Source: Rheinheimera aquimaris
Lineage (GTDB): Bacteria > Pseudomonadota > Gammaproteobacteria > Enterobacterales > Alteromonadaceae
DNA: 64,000 nt
Assembly (NCBI RefSeq): GCF_020531985.1
Contig: NZ_JAJAVQ010000001.1
Coordinates: 992,001-1,056,000 of the forward strand
Direction: 5' to 3'
This document shows, in pieces, positions 1 through 7,805 of this stretch. The position numbers were made by a program, and so were the translations under genes. How positions within the stretch are numbered: the stretch's first letter is position 1; every line of letters begins with the position of its first letter. The notes below the pieces were generated by a model. It worked only from the letters and a program-made list of their open reading frames with translations. It did not search any database and was not told the DNA's origin.

Positions 1-1210
1 CTATGCCGTAATGGGGATAACATTACGCCAACAACTGGCATTAAGTGCTACTGAATACGGTATTTTGCTCGCAGCACCAATTCTTACCGGCGCCATATTC
101 AGGCTCCCCATGGGTATGCTGGCAGACAGTTTCAGCGCCAGAAAGCTATGGCTATTGCAGATGCTGGCGGTGATCCCAGCACTCTTGCTGCTACCATTTG
201 CCGACAGCTTTAGCAGCTATTTGTTGCTTGGCTTTTGGTTTGGTATCAGCGGAGTTTCGTTTAGTTTGGGTGTGCGTTATGTAAGCCAGTGGTTTGCCTC
301 GAGCCGTCAGGGGCGCGCTCTTGGATTGTTTGGCATAGGCAACGCGGGGGTCGCCATTACCTTTGTTTTGGTGCCGTTTGCGATTGAATACGCGGGCTGG
401 CAATGGGTTGGCCCGATATATGGCGCAGGTATGCTGGTGATCAGTCTGCTTTTCGCATTATTGGCGCCTGCTGAACCTATATTGCAAGAGTCGTGGATCA
501 ATAAAAAAAAGCTGAAACAGCTATACAAAGATGCCCGTATCTGGCGCTTTTCACTGTATTACTATTTTGTCTTTGGTAGCTTTTTAGCTCTGTTACTGTG
601 GTTACCGCAATACTACATGCAGGCTTACAGTATGAACGAGCAGCAGGCTATGGCGTTTACGCTGTTTTTTGCGGCTACGTCTTCTATGGTTCGGGCACTG
701 GGAGGTTGGTTTGCTGACCGTTATGGTGGCCGAGCGGTCAATTGGAGTGTGTTTTGGGTGTGTATAGTGTGTTTGTTTTTTCTAAGCTATCCCCCAACGA
801 CATTAGTGATCCACGGTTTGGAAAAAGATGTGCACCTTGAAATCAGTATCAATGTCTGGTGGTTTACCTTGCTCATTTTCATTATCGGTGTAGCACAAGG
901 TTTTGGCCGTGCAAGTGTATACAAGGTAATCCACGACTACTACCCAAATCATATGGGCAGTGTCGGCGGTTTTGTCGCCGCTATAGGAGCGCTCGGTGGC
1001 TGTACACTACCAATATTGTTCGGAGTCGCTCAGGATGTACTGGGCATAGTTACCGGTTGTTTTATGATTTTATACGGTGTTTTGGCGATGTGTATGATTA
1101 CGATGTTTTTTGCCAATCAGGCTGCGCAGTACCAGCAAAAGCTCGCTGCAGCACGTTCAGACAACTTCTTGCTTGATGATAGAGACGCTTTAAACTGCGA
1201 GGATAAATAA
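1..1210 (+). CDS. narK: NarK-type nitrate/nitrite MFS transporter, 5' end outside window
   Basis: Major facilitator superfamily inner-membrane transporter, most like the NarK/NasA nitrate/nitrite group. The reading frame is open to the first base of the window and the first methionine (position 11) lies inside what should be the TM1-TM2 region, so the true start is upstream and about one helix is missing. The visible part has about ten or eleven hydrophobic helices, the MFS loop-2/3 pattern GMLADSFSARK near residue 35, and a second-half glycine-rich helix (GVAQGFGRAS, then GSVGGFVAAIGALGG) that resembles the NarK nitrate signature. It abuts nnrS with a TAATG stop/start overlap, so the two are translationally coupled and probably form one denitrification/NO operon. 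Specificity (nitrate versus nitrite exchange) cannot be told from sequence alone. Confidence 0.85.
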   Translation, partial: YAVMGITLRQQLALSATEYGILLAAPILTGAIFRLPMGMLADSFSARKLWLLQMLAVIPALLLLPFADSFSSYLLLGFWFGISGVSFSLGVRYVSQWFASSRQGRALGLFGIGNAGVAITFVLVPFAIEYAGWQWVGPIYGAGMLVISLLFALLAPAEPILQESWINKKKLKQLYKDARIWRFSLYYYFVFGSFLALLLWLPQYYMQAYSMNEQQAMAFTLFFAATSSMVRALGGWFADRYGGRAVNWSVFWVCIVCLFFLSYPPTTLVIHGLEKDVHLEISINVWWFTLLIFIIGVAQGFGRASVYKVIHDYYPNHMGSVGGFVAAIGALGGCTLPILFGVAQDVLGIVTGCFMILYGVLAMCMITMFFANQAAQYQQKLAAARSDNFLLDDRDALNCEDK

Positions 1211-2412
1211 TGCAAATTACCGATCTGGCAACAGAACAAAAGCTGCTACCACTTTTACGCCAGGCTTTTCGTCCTATGTTCTTATTTGGTGCCATATTCA
1301 GCACTGTCGCCATGTTACTGTGGGGACTGGCGCTGGCAGGCCAGATAAAACTCACGCCCTTCGCCAATGTGCTTTTTTGGCACAGCCATGAAATGTTATT
1401 TGGTTTTGTCAGTGCTATCGTTATCGGCTTTTTGCTCACGGCAGTACAAAACTGGACCGGGCTTAGGGCACCACATGGAAACAGCCTGCTTTTTATCAGT
1501 CTACTGTGGCTGAGTGCGCGACTGCTGCTGTTGTTCGGCCAGGACTTACCACTGTACCTGGTCGCCAGCGTCGATCTCAGTTTTCTCCCCGTATGCGCGT
1601 ATTTACTGGCCCGACCTCTAATACAGGTTGGGCAACAACGTAATTTGTTCTTTGTGCCGGTATTGTTATTACTTACTACATGTAACGCGTTGATGTACAT
1701 TGGCGTTTATACAGAACGCTACGATTTCGTGCAGTTAGGCAGCCAGAATGCGGTCTGGCTTATCACCTTGCTGATGGCGATAGTCGGCGGCAGAGTACTG
1801 CCAATGTTTACTGCCAACGGCACCCAAACCAAAAAGGTCGAACCCATCCTGTGGCTGGATCGCCTGGCTCTTGCTTCACTGTGGCTGATTTTTGTTGTTC
1901 ACTTTTTTGCGTTAAACCGGTATTTACCGACTGCAACACTCAGTGCCCTGTTTGCGGTTAGTGCAATATTAACCTCCTGGCGTTGTCTGCGCTGGAAAAT
2001 CTGGATCACCTTTAAAGTGCCGCTACTGTGGTCACTGCATTTAGCGTACTGGTGCATACCGCTGGGTCTTGCATTATACAGCGCCCGTTATGCCGGTTTT
2101 AATATCAGTAACAGCATAGCGCTGCATGCGTTAACTGCCGGTGCTATGGGTAATATGATTTTAAGCATGATGGCAAGAGTTTCCCTGGGACATAGCGGGC
2201 GAATGCTCAAACCTCATGCCGTAATGTCTTTGGCATTCTTGTTGGTATTGGCAGCTGCAGTTAGCCGCACTGCACTGATCTGGCTGTTTCCATCACACAC
2301 CATGCAGTGGTTATGGCTTGGCGTTGGTGGTTGGATACTGGCTTACCTGCTGTATGTGTTGGTGTATTTTCCGGTGTTAACCACTCCACGGGCCGATGGC
2401 CGACCGGGTTAA
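1210..2412 (+). CDS. nnrS: NnrS family membrane protein
   Basis: NnrS is a polytopic, heme- and copper-containing inner-membrane protein; in Vibrio and Rhodobacter it is induced by NO and limits damage from iron-nitrosyl species. Here 400 residues, mostly hydrophobic, about 12 helices. Family marks are RPMF at 21-24, WHSHEM at 57-62, GGRVLPMFTANG near 197, and the late block HALTAGAMGNMILSMMAR followed by GHSGR. Start is the ATG in TAATG, sharing one base with the narK stop, with GAGGA six bases upstream. The pairing with narK and the following NO-related genes supports a role in nitrosative stress during nitrate/nitrite respiration. No truncation; the length is usual for the family. Confidence 0.92.
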   Translation: MQITDLATEQKLLPLLRQAFRPMFLFGAIFSTVAMLLWGLALAGQIKLTPFANVLFWHSHEMLFGFVSAIVIGFLLTAVQNWTGLRAPHGNSLLFISLLWLSARLLLLFGQDLPLYLVASVDLSFLPVCAYLLARPLIQVGQQRNLFFVPVLLLLTTCNALMYIGVYTERYDFVQLGSQNAVWLITLLMAIVGGRVLPMFTANGTQTKKVEPILWLDRLALASLWLIFVVHFFALNRYLPTATLSALFAVSAILTSWRCLRWKIWITFKVPLLWSLHLAYWCIPLGLALYSARYAGFNISNSIALHALTAGAMGNMILSMMARVSLGHSGRMLKPHAVMSLAFLLVLAAAVSRTALIWLFPSHTMQWLWLGVGGWILAYLLYVLVYFPVLTTPRADGRPG

Positions 2413-2451
2413 CACCGCTGTTACCTCTGAATAGGTAACCGTACAGCGGCT

Positions 2452-2465
2452 TTGATATACATCAA
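2452..2465 (+). promoter_or_regulatory. FNR/DNR/NNR-type binding site
   Basis: TTGATATACATCAA is an exact TTGAT-N4-ATCAA palindrome, the consensus of the Crp/FNR regulators FNR, DNR and NnrR. It lies 60 bases before the ATG of the DGC-domain gene, a distance that suits an activator site at about -41 with a start site near 2500. Which Crp/FNR member binds cannot be decided from the site alone. Confidence 0.75.
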
Positions 2466-2525
2466 TAATGCAACCGGCACGGCACCTACACTAAGACCAT
2501 GTTCACCACATAACGGGGTCTTAGT

Positions 2526-2915
2526 ATGGATGATGATTACGCAGATAAACCATTGGTATATGCCTGTTCAGGTTGCTCTAATGTCGCGCAGTTAGCAAAC
2601 GATTTGGCGGTAGTGCTCGACCGCGAAGGATCAGCACAAATGTCCTGTATTGCCGGCGTTGGCGGTAAAGTAAAACAATTGGTCAAAATAGCGCAATCTG
2701 GTCGCCCTATCATTGCAGTAGATGGCTGCCCGCTTAACTGTGTAAAGCAAACCCTTGCCACAGTAGATGTAGTACCTACCTGGCATATAGAGTTAACGTC
2801 TCTGGGTTATAAGAAACGTGACCACGAAAACTGCGGATTAGGTGATGCCTATCAACTTCTGCATATGGTGCATAGCGATATACTGCCGCAGGCAGCAAAA
2901 TCACGCACGGATTAG
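2526..2915 (+). CDS. DGC-domain putative zinc-binding protein
   Basis: Small soluble protein of 129 residues with the cysteine pattern of the DGC domain family (putative zinc-binding): C14xxC17, C41, D66-G-C68 (the DGC that names the family), C72 in CPLNC, and C103. The DGC family is poorly characterised and is often found near denitrification or nitrate genes. The gene stands alone behind a perfect FNR-type box (2452-2465), so it is probably switched on when oxygen is low or NO is present. It converges with moeB and overlaps its stop codon by four bases. The cysteines could bind zinc, an Fe-S cluster or a dinitrosyl iron species; the sequence does not decide. Confidence 0.85.
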   Translation: MDDDYADKPLVYACSGCSNVAQLANDLAVVLDREGSAQMSCIAGVGGKVKQLVKIAQSGRPIIAVDGCPLNCVKQTLATVDVVPTWHIELTSLGYKKRDHENCGLGDAYQLLHMVHSDILPQAAKSRTD

Positions 2916-3706
2916 CGGCATTCCAATTGGTCATACCCAGCCTGGCCGCATACAGTGCACTTTGGATCCTTGCCCAGTCTAAACTGCTGCCACTGCCCGC
3001 TTAACGCGTCGAACAGCTGTAACTTGCCATATAGAGGCGTTCCCACGCCTGCGAGAATCTTTACTGCTTCTAATGCCTGCATTGTGCCAACGATACCTAC
3101 TACAGGGCTCAAAATACCTGCTTCCATACAGCTAAGCTGCTGTTCACCGAATAACTGGCTTAAACAGTGATAACACGCCTCATCGCCCTGCATACTGAAG
3201 CTGGCCACCTGCCCTTCAAGGCGAATAGCGGCACCCGACACAAGCGGCACTTTAGCGTTAACACAGGCAACGTTTATGGCATTGCGGGTGCTTAGGTTAT
3301 CTGTACAATCAAGCACTAGTGAATACTGTGGCACCAACTTCGTTAATTCGTCTACAGTTAAACGCTGCTGCAAGGTATTTATTGCAATCTCAGAATTTAG
3401 CTGACGTAAGCTTGCTGCAGCCTGCGCTGATTTACTTTGGCCAATATCGGCTTCGCGATACAGTATTTGCCGCTGTAAATTACTACTATCGACGGTATCA
3501 TCATCTACCAGGGTAATAGTGCCAACGCCACTGGCCACAAGGTAAGGTGCTGCCGCGCAACCGAGCCCGCCCATACCAATCACCAGCACCTTGCTTGCAA
3601 GCAGCGCCTCCTGCCCTCGAAAATCCATCGCCGGTAACATTAGTTGGCGGCTATAGCGCAAAGCCTGTGCGGTACTGAGCATTTGTGCTTTTTCAGCTGC
3701 AGTCAT
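2912..3706 (-). CDS. moeB: MoeB/ThiF-family adenylyltransferase (HesA/MoeB/ThiF)
   Basis: E1-like enzyme that adenylates the C-terminal glycine of a sulfur carrier (MoaD for molybdopterin, or ThiS). The 264 residues begin with the MoeB-like RYSRQLMLP at 17-25, then the nucleotide loop GMGGLG 44-49, NLQRQ 76-80, DCTDN 133-137, and two CxxC zinc pairs at C178/C181 and C250/C253. C193 in SCMEAGI lies in the MoeB cysteine region. Start ATG at 3706 has AAGGA eight bases upstream. It follows norR by 53 bases on the same strand and may share its transcript. A molybdopterin role fits a nitrate-respiring context, but a thiamine-pathway partner cannot be excluded because no moaD or thiS is in view. Confidence 0.85.
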   Translation of the reverse strand: MTAAEKAQMLSTAQALRYSRQLMLPAMDFRGQEALLASKVLVIGMGGLGCAAAPYLVASGVGTITLVDDDTVDSSNLQRQILYREADIGQSKSAQAAASLRQLNSEIAINTLQQRLTVDELTKLVPQYSLVLDCTDNLSTRNAINVACVNAKVPLVSGAAIRLEGQVASFSMQGDEACYHCLSQLFGEQQLSCMEAGILSPVVGIVGTMQALEAVKILAGVGTPLYGKLQLFDALSGQWQQFRLGKDPKCTVCGQAGYDQLECR

Positions 3707-3759
3707 ATCTTTTATCCTTTATCGCAGCGAGTTGTTCTTTAACGCTGCACAATTTGACA

Positions 3760-5286
3760 CTATTTTAATCCCAGTCGCTGGGCTAGCTTGTGTAAGTTGC
3801 TCGGATCAACCTCCAACTGGCGGGCTGCCAGCGACCAACTGCCATCATGTTGCGCCAGCGCTTGCTGTATCATCTGCCGCTGTAATTGGTTTACTGCAGG
3901 TTTAAGCGCAATACCATTGAACGCAGAGGTATCGTTCTGCTCGTTGTGTAGCAGCGTTGCCGGTACCGAATCAATATCCAACAGTATAGCTTCGAGCGTA
4001 ACAATATCGGCACGACTGGCTCCCTGGCTAAGTGCTTTAATGGCTGCCCGGCTTATTACATGCTCTAACTCCCGGACATTACCCGGCCAGCTATAGCTCA
4101 TCAATGCCAGCTCTGCATCCATAGACAACCGCAGCGCTCTGAGCCCCAGGCGGCTGCGGTTCAATTCAAGAAAATGCCCCGCTAACAAGGGTATATCTTC
4201 TGGCCGCTCACGCAGTGGTGGAATAGGTAAAGGGTAAACAGACAACCGGTGATACAAATCGGCTCTAAATTCGCCGTCTTTAACCTGCTGCTTTAAATCT
4301 CGGTTTGTCGCAGCAACCAAGCGTACGTTTACCTGTCGTGTTTTATCTGAGCCAAGCCGCTGTATTTCACCGTTTTGCAGCACCCGTAGCAGCTTTGCCT
4401 GCACAGCCTGAGGCAATTCACCGACTTCATCGAGAAATAAAGTGCCGTTATCCGCTGCCTCAAATCGTCCTGCCCGTTCAGAATGAGCTCCTGAGAAAGC
4501 CCCTTTGCAATGCCCAAACAACTCACTTTCCGCCAGGCTTTCCGGCAGCGCTGCACAATTGATATATATCATGGCTTGTTTCGCCCGATTTGAATTACGA
4601 TGCAAATGCCGTGCAAAAAGCTCTTTCCCAACACCCGTTTCTCCAAGCAGCAAAACCGGCAAATCAGAGGTGGCCACTACACTAAGCTCTTGCAAGATTC
4701 GCGTAATTGCAGGACTTTGCCCGATTAATTCATACCCTTGCTTCACCCGAGGCTCAAATGATTGCTCATCGGTCTGGTGGTTCAACCTTAGCGCGCGGTT
4801 TGCTTGCTCTAACTCTGTCATGCGCACTGCCGCTTCAACCAGCAAACTGTAACGTTGCAGTTCATACACTGCTGCAGGTGAAAAACTTCCAGCTTCCAGT
4901 GCATCCAGCGTTAGCACTCCCCAGCATCGTCCCTCGACATACAGAGCTATACCCATACAATCATGCACCGGCAGAGCGGTTCCGGGTTGCTCGGCAAGCA
5001 AGCCATCGTAGGGATCAGGTAATTCAGATTCAGGCTCAAAGCGAACCGGGTTTCTGCTAGCCAAAATTGCCGCAAGCCTAGGGTGCTGCGCTACAACAAA
5101 ACGTCGCCCCTGTGCATCACGAACAAGCCCATGTAATGCTACCGGCTTTAATACATCGTGCTCGAGTCGCAGTAAACCAACCGCACCGCAGCTGAAATGG
5201 CTGCGTAGCGTACTGACCAAACGCTGCAATCGCACAGCTGCAGGCAGTTCGGTAACTAAATCGGCAATTAAGCTTTCTTGTAGCAT
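3760..5286 (-). CDS. norR: NO-responsive sigma54 activator NorR
   Basis: Bacterial enhancer-binding protein that senses NO through a non-heme iron in its N-terminal GAF domain and activates sigma54 promoters. From the ATG at 5286 it has 508 residues. The GAF domain (about 20-160) keeps the iron-site block ELPDPYDGL (D91, D94), C110 and D128. The AAA+ domain has Walker A GETGVGKE 215-222 and Walker B TLFLDE 282-287. A Fis-type HTH closes the protein (about 465-508). The sigma54-contact loop reads GAFSGA (262-267) instead of the usual GAFTGA. Longer starts up to 5370 are open, but E. coli NorR aligns from here and the longer version would read through the three NorR-like sites. It is divergent from ytfE. 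Confidence 0.93.
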   Translation of the reverse strand: MLQESLIADLVTELPAAVRLQRLVSTLRSHFSCGAVGLLRLEHDVLKPVALHGLVRDAQGRRFVVAQHPRLAAILASRNPVRFEPESELPDPYDGLLAEQPGTALPVHDCMGIALYVEGRCWGVLTLDALEAGSFSPAAVYELQRYSLLVEAAVRMTELEQANRALRLNHQTDEQSFEPRVKQGYELIGQSPAITRILQELSVVATSDLPVLLLGETGVGKELFARHLHRNSNRAKQAMIYINCAALPESLAESELFGHCKGAFSGAHSERAGRFEAADNGTLFLDEVGELPQAVQAKLLRVLQNGEIQRLGSDKTRQVNVRLVAATNRDLKQQVKDGEFRADLYHRLSVYPLPIPPLRERPEDIPLLAGHFLELNRSRLGLRALRLSMDAELALMSYSWPGNVRELEHVISRAAIKALSQGASRADIVTLEAILLDIDSVPATLLHNEQNDTSAFNGIALKPAVNQLQRQMIQQALAQHDGSWSLAARQLEVDPSNLHKLAQRLGLK

Positions 5287-5341
5287 GGTACTTTTTACCC
5301 CTAGGTGCTTTTTACCCTTCGCTGGCCGGGTGAAATGTACC
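5287..5341 (+). promoter_or_regulatory. Three NorR-like enhancer sites (GGT-N7-ACC)
   Basis: Three copies of GGT-N7-ACC occur at 5287-5299 (GGTACTTTTTACC), 5304-5316 (GGTGCTTTTTACC) and 5329-5341 (GGTGAAATGTACC). They match the GT-N7-AC core of E. coli NorR sites, and three such sites are typical for NorR. The first site touches the norR start codon, so binding could also repress norR itself. The sigma54 promoter for ytfE begins about 40 bases downstream of the third site. Confidence 0.8.
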
Positions 5342-5381
5342 ATACAGCAAAATAAAGCTATATAAATCAAAGGTGGTAGTT

Positions 5382-5398
5382 TTGGCCTGGCTCTTGCT
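5382..5398 (+). promoter_or_regulatory. Sigma54 (-24/-12) promoter of ytfE
   Basis: TTGGCCTGGCTCTTGCT matches the sigma54 consensus YTGGCACGRNNNTTGCW at all defined positions but two, with the invariant GG (5384-5385) and GC (5396-5397) exactly ten bases apart. It lies 75 bases before the ytfE ATG and just downstream of the three NorR-like sites, as expected for a NorR-driven promoter. Confidence 0.82.
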
Positions 5399-5472
5399 CT
5401 TTGTTGCTGGAGATTAAGTGATTAAGCACATCACGGGTGTGCTAACAGAAACTATTAAGTCAGGAGTGTTTT

Positions 5473-6189
5473 ATGAATTCGGTAGCCGTCTTACCTTTAC
5501 TAGAGCAATCGCTTGGACAATTGGCAACCAGTATTGCCGGCGCCACGGCAATATTCCATCAATATAAACTGGATTTCTGCTGCGGTGGTAAACAAAGCCT
5601 TGCCGACGCTTTGGCCAAAAAGCAGCTTGACCCAGCCGCAGTGCTTAGCGAGCTTCAGCATCTGCAACAGCAGGATAATAGTTTTACCGATTGGCGTGCC
5701 AAACCGGTCAAAGAGCTGATTGCCTATATACTGGAGCGCTTCCATGAACGTCATCGACGCCAGTTACCCGAGTTAATTCGCCTGGCACGTAGAGTAGAAC
5801 ATGTTCACGCCGGCGACCCGCAATGTCCAACAGGGCTTACTGATCATCTTGATGACATGTACCAGGAATTAGAAAGCCATATGATGAAAGAGGAGCAGAT
5901 CCTGTTTCCGATGTTAGCCGGCGGCATTTATCCATCAGGGCCAATCAGCGTGATGGAAGAAGAGCACCTGCAACATGGCGATGCGCTTGAAGTACTAGAC
6001 AAGCTTACCAACAATATCACGCTACCAGCAGATGCCTGCAATACATGGACAGCGTTGTACCTTGGATTAAAGGAGTTAAAAGAAGACTTAATGCAGCACA
6101 TACTGTTGGAGAATGAAATATTGTTTGTGCAGCCAAAAGCAATAGCAAAAGACGATGACCGCCAAATGTGCTGTGGCAGTTGCCAATAG
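5473..6189 (+). CDS. ytfE: Iron-sulfur cluster repair di-iron protein (YtfE/RIC/ScdA)
   Basis: Cytoplasmic di-iron protein of the RIC family that helps restore Fe-S clusters damaged by NO or peroxide. 238 residues against 220 in E. coli. The N-terminal ScdA domain has the conserved DFCCGG (Cys36-Cys37); the hemerythrin-like four-helix part keeps His91/His94, ESHMMKEE (His136, Glu140), EEEHLQHG (His165) and QHILLENE (His209, Glu213), which line up with the iron ligands of YtfE. The C-terminal extension ends in CCGSC, absent from the E. coli protein. Start ATG has GGAG seven bases upstream. Transcription is most likely from the sigma54 promoter at 5382-5398 under NorR. Confidence 0.95.
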   Translation: MNSVAVLPLLEQSLGQLATSIAGATAIFHQYKLDFCCGGKQSLADALAKKQLDPAAVLSELQHLQQQDNSFTDWRAKPVKELIAYILERFHERHRRQLPELIRLARRVEHVHAGDPQCPTGLTDHLDDMYQELESHMMKEEQILFPMLAGGIYPSGPISVMEEEHLQHGDALEVLDKLTNNITLPADACNTWTALYLGLKELKEDLMQHILLENEILFVQPKAIAKDDDRQMCCGSCQ

Positions 6190-6576
6190 TTGACAATTAT
6201 TCGTTAATTTCAAACCGTACTGCATTTATCAGGTAGCGTCCGCAATTATGGTCGCTACCATCCGTTGATATAAACTATGTCCAAGACGCTGTAAATAGCA
6301 GTTCATATTGAGATTTCAGCACTACCACGTACATTCTGGACTCCCTCTAAGCTTAACGAATTTAATAAATGTCCAGCAGATTGGAGAAAGCCCATTGGAT
6401 TTGGTCAAATTTGTTGAGCGCTCTGAAACGCAACGAATTTAAATGAAATAAGGTCCCATGCATTTTCAATAAAACATGTCGCCAAAAAATATAACTATAA
6501 TTCTGCTTGCGCGATTAATACTCTTCAAATACGGTCGACAACCTAAGCTCAGGCAATGCAATAAGAAGCCATCGCC
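6190..6576. other. 387-base intergenic region after ytfE
   Basis: No convincing gene. The only structure seen is an inverted repeat GGTAGCG...CGCTACC at about 6223-6250, with a 14-base loop and no T-run, a weak candidate ytfE terminator. The rest is AT-rich and presumably carries the promoter of the small ORF that follows. Confidence 0.4.
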
Positions 6577-6828
6577 ATGAGCCAAGACACAACGCTAAAC
6601 GTGACTGAACAGCAAACCAATGAATTGCGTTACCTGTACAAGGTTATGCAGGCTATTAAGATTTTAGGGGAGCAGCCCAGCCTGAATGTGGTGGCTTACG
6701 GCAAATTATGGCGCTACGGCGACTTACTTAAAACAGCCGTGCGCTATGCCGAGCTTGCAGAATTACATGGCAATGACACCAGCGCTTTTAAGCACTGGTT
6801 CATTAGAGACGTCATGATGTTTCAGTAG
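6577..6828 (+). CDS. Hypothetical protein, 83 aa
   Basis: Not recognised. 83 residues, hydrophilic, no signal peptide or membrane helix. It reads like a short helical protein (ELRYLYKVMQAIKIL, then LLKTAVRYAELAEL) with a polar start and an aromatic end (HWFIRDVMMF). The codons look ordinary for the window and no overlapping alternative exists on the other strand, which is the main support. No clear Shine-Dalgarno precedes the ATG. It is isolated between two gene-poor stretches of nearly 400 bases, so a decayed or accessory gene is possible. Confidence 0.5.
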   Translation: MSQDTTLNVTEQQTNELRYLYKVMQAIKILGEQPSLNVVAYGKLWRYGDLLKTAVRYAELAELHGNDTSAFKHWFIRDVMMFQ

Positions 6829-7214
6829 TATGGTATCGAGCTGAGAGTTAGCTAATATTTAGTACGCTTTCGCGCCAATTTATTGGCAATTTTTATCAGC
6901 GCACATGAAAACGGTGGTTTTAGGTGCGTAGGGCCCCACCAGAAAATATGTCTGCGAAATTTAGCGTCTATTTTCGCCAAAATAGCACCCTAAATTCTGC
7001 TGCAAAAAACGAAAAAATCTGTCCGACTGATTCGCGTTATCGATTGACCATTCGACTGCTTTATCACTATATTAGGCATGCGCGACTGAAGTCGCGCAGC
7101 GCATAAAACATAACTTAACGTTTTTGCACCACAGGTTGCACCACAGCTTTTTAAAATATGGCGCTAACCCTTGGTATATCTGGATGTTCGATTCCTGCTG
7201 GGGCAGCCAGTAAG
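6829..7214. other. 386-base gene-poor stretch with hairpin, short repeat and tRNA-3'-end-like fragment
   Basis: Three structures and no believable gene. A REP-like hairpin with a 7-bp stem GCGCGAC and TGAA loop lies at 7080-7097. A short tandem repeat of TTGCACCACAG lies at about 7124-7147. At 7182-7209 there is a T-loop-like TTCGATT flanked by imperfect arms and followed by TGGGGCAGCCA, resembling a tRNA 3' end. The T-stem pairs at only 3 of 5 positions and no good anticodon arm can be drawn, so this is at best a relic. Confidence 0.4.
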
Positions 7215-7805
7215 TTACCGCTTTTTATCTAACACTTCATAGTTAATCGGCTTATAGGCAAAATTGTTTGACTGCCCGGCAGAACAGGCTGTTAAACCGA
7301 CTATCATATCCATTTTTGCTTCAAACACAGTATAATCGCCAGCCTTACTACGCGGTGGTAATACTTTTATTCTGCCTTTCGCATCAAGCTCAACATGCAT
7401 AAATGTATTGAAAGTTGTTCCGATCAAATGTTCAGGAATTCCGTACTCTGAAAAAGCACTGGCTAAATTACCATAACAACCTGGTACGGCTTCTTCATCT
7501 GGGTAAAAATGTCTGAATGTATCTTTACTACAGGGAGTAAGCAGAAAGTCATGGCTCTGAACTTTATCTTCAATCATGTTAAACATTATATTGCTGTAGT
7601 TTGAATACAATTTACTGCCGCAGCCAAATTCTACCGACTCGTTATAATCCAGTGAACGACCAGACGAGAGATACTCGCTAAAATCATGCTGATTAAAACA
7701 GTACAAGTCGGCAACCTGCTTGCCTTGCGGATCTATCACCTTTAACAGCTGCCCCGCCTTTATGGTAAAAGCTACACCACTACGTGGTGGTATCACGTTA
7801 ATCAT
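7215..7805 (-). CDS. DUF1989 (urea carboxylase-associated family) protein
   Basis: 196-residue soluble protein of the DUF1989 family, first noted beside urea carboxylase/urea amidolyase genes; its biochemical role is not settled. Family-like features are the early QVADL (about 30-34), SGRSLDYNESVEFGCGSKLYS near 48-68, the central CYGNL, and the beta-rich NTFMHVELD. The ATG at 7805 has AAGGAG five bases upstream and sits inside the end of the upstream gene (8-base overlap), so the two are translationally coupled. No urea carboxylase or allophanate hydrolase is nearby, so a urea-degradation role is not supported here; a role tied to its YqcI/YcgG partner is more likely. Confidence 0.82.
   Translation of the reverse strand: MINVIPPRSGVAFTIKAGQLLKVIDPQGKQVADLYCFNQHDFSEYLSSGRSLDYNESVEFGCGSKLYSNYSNIMFNMIEDKVQSHDFLLTPCSKDTFRHFYPDEEAVPGCYGNLASAFSEYGIPEHLIGTTFNTFMHVELDAKGRIKVLPPRSKAGDYTVFEAKMDMIVGLTACSAGQSNNFAYKPINYEVLDKKR

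Noticed and set aside
5287-5370. Longer norR start at 5370
   Set aside because: It would place three regulatory sites inside the coding region, and the added residues do not fit the NorR family.
6924-7106. 60-aa frame in the gene-poor patch
   Set aside because: No ribosome site, passes through the REP-like hairpin, and shows no protein-like pattern.
7182-7209. Complete tRNA gene ending in GCCA
   Set aside because: The T-stem pairs at only 3 of 5 positions and no anticodon or D arm fits. At most a fragment.
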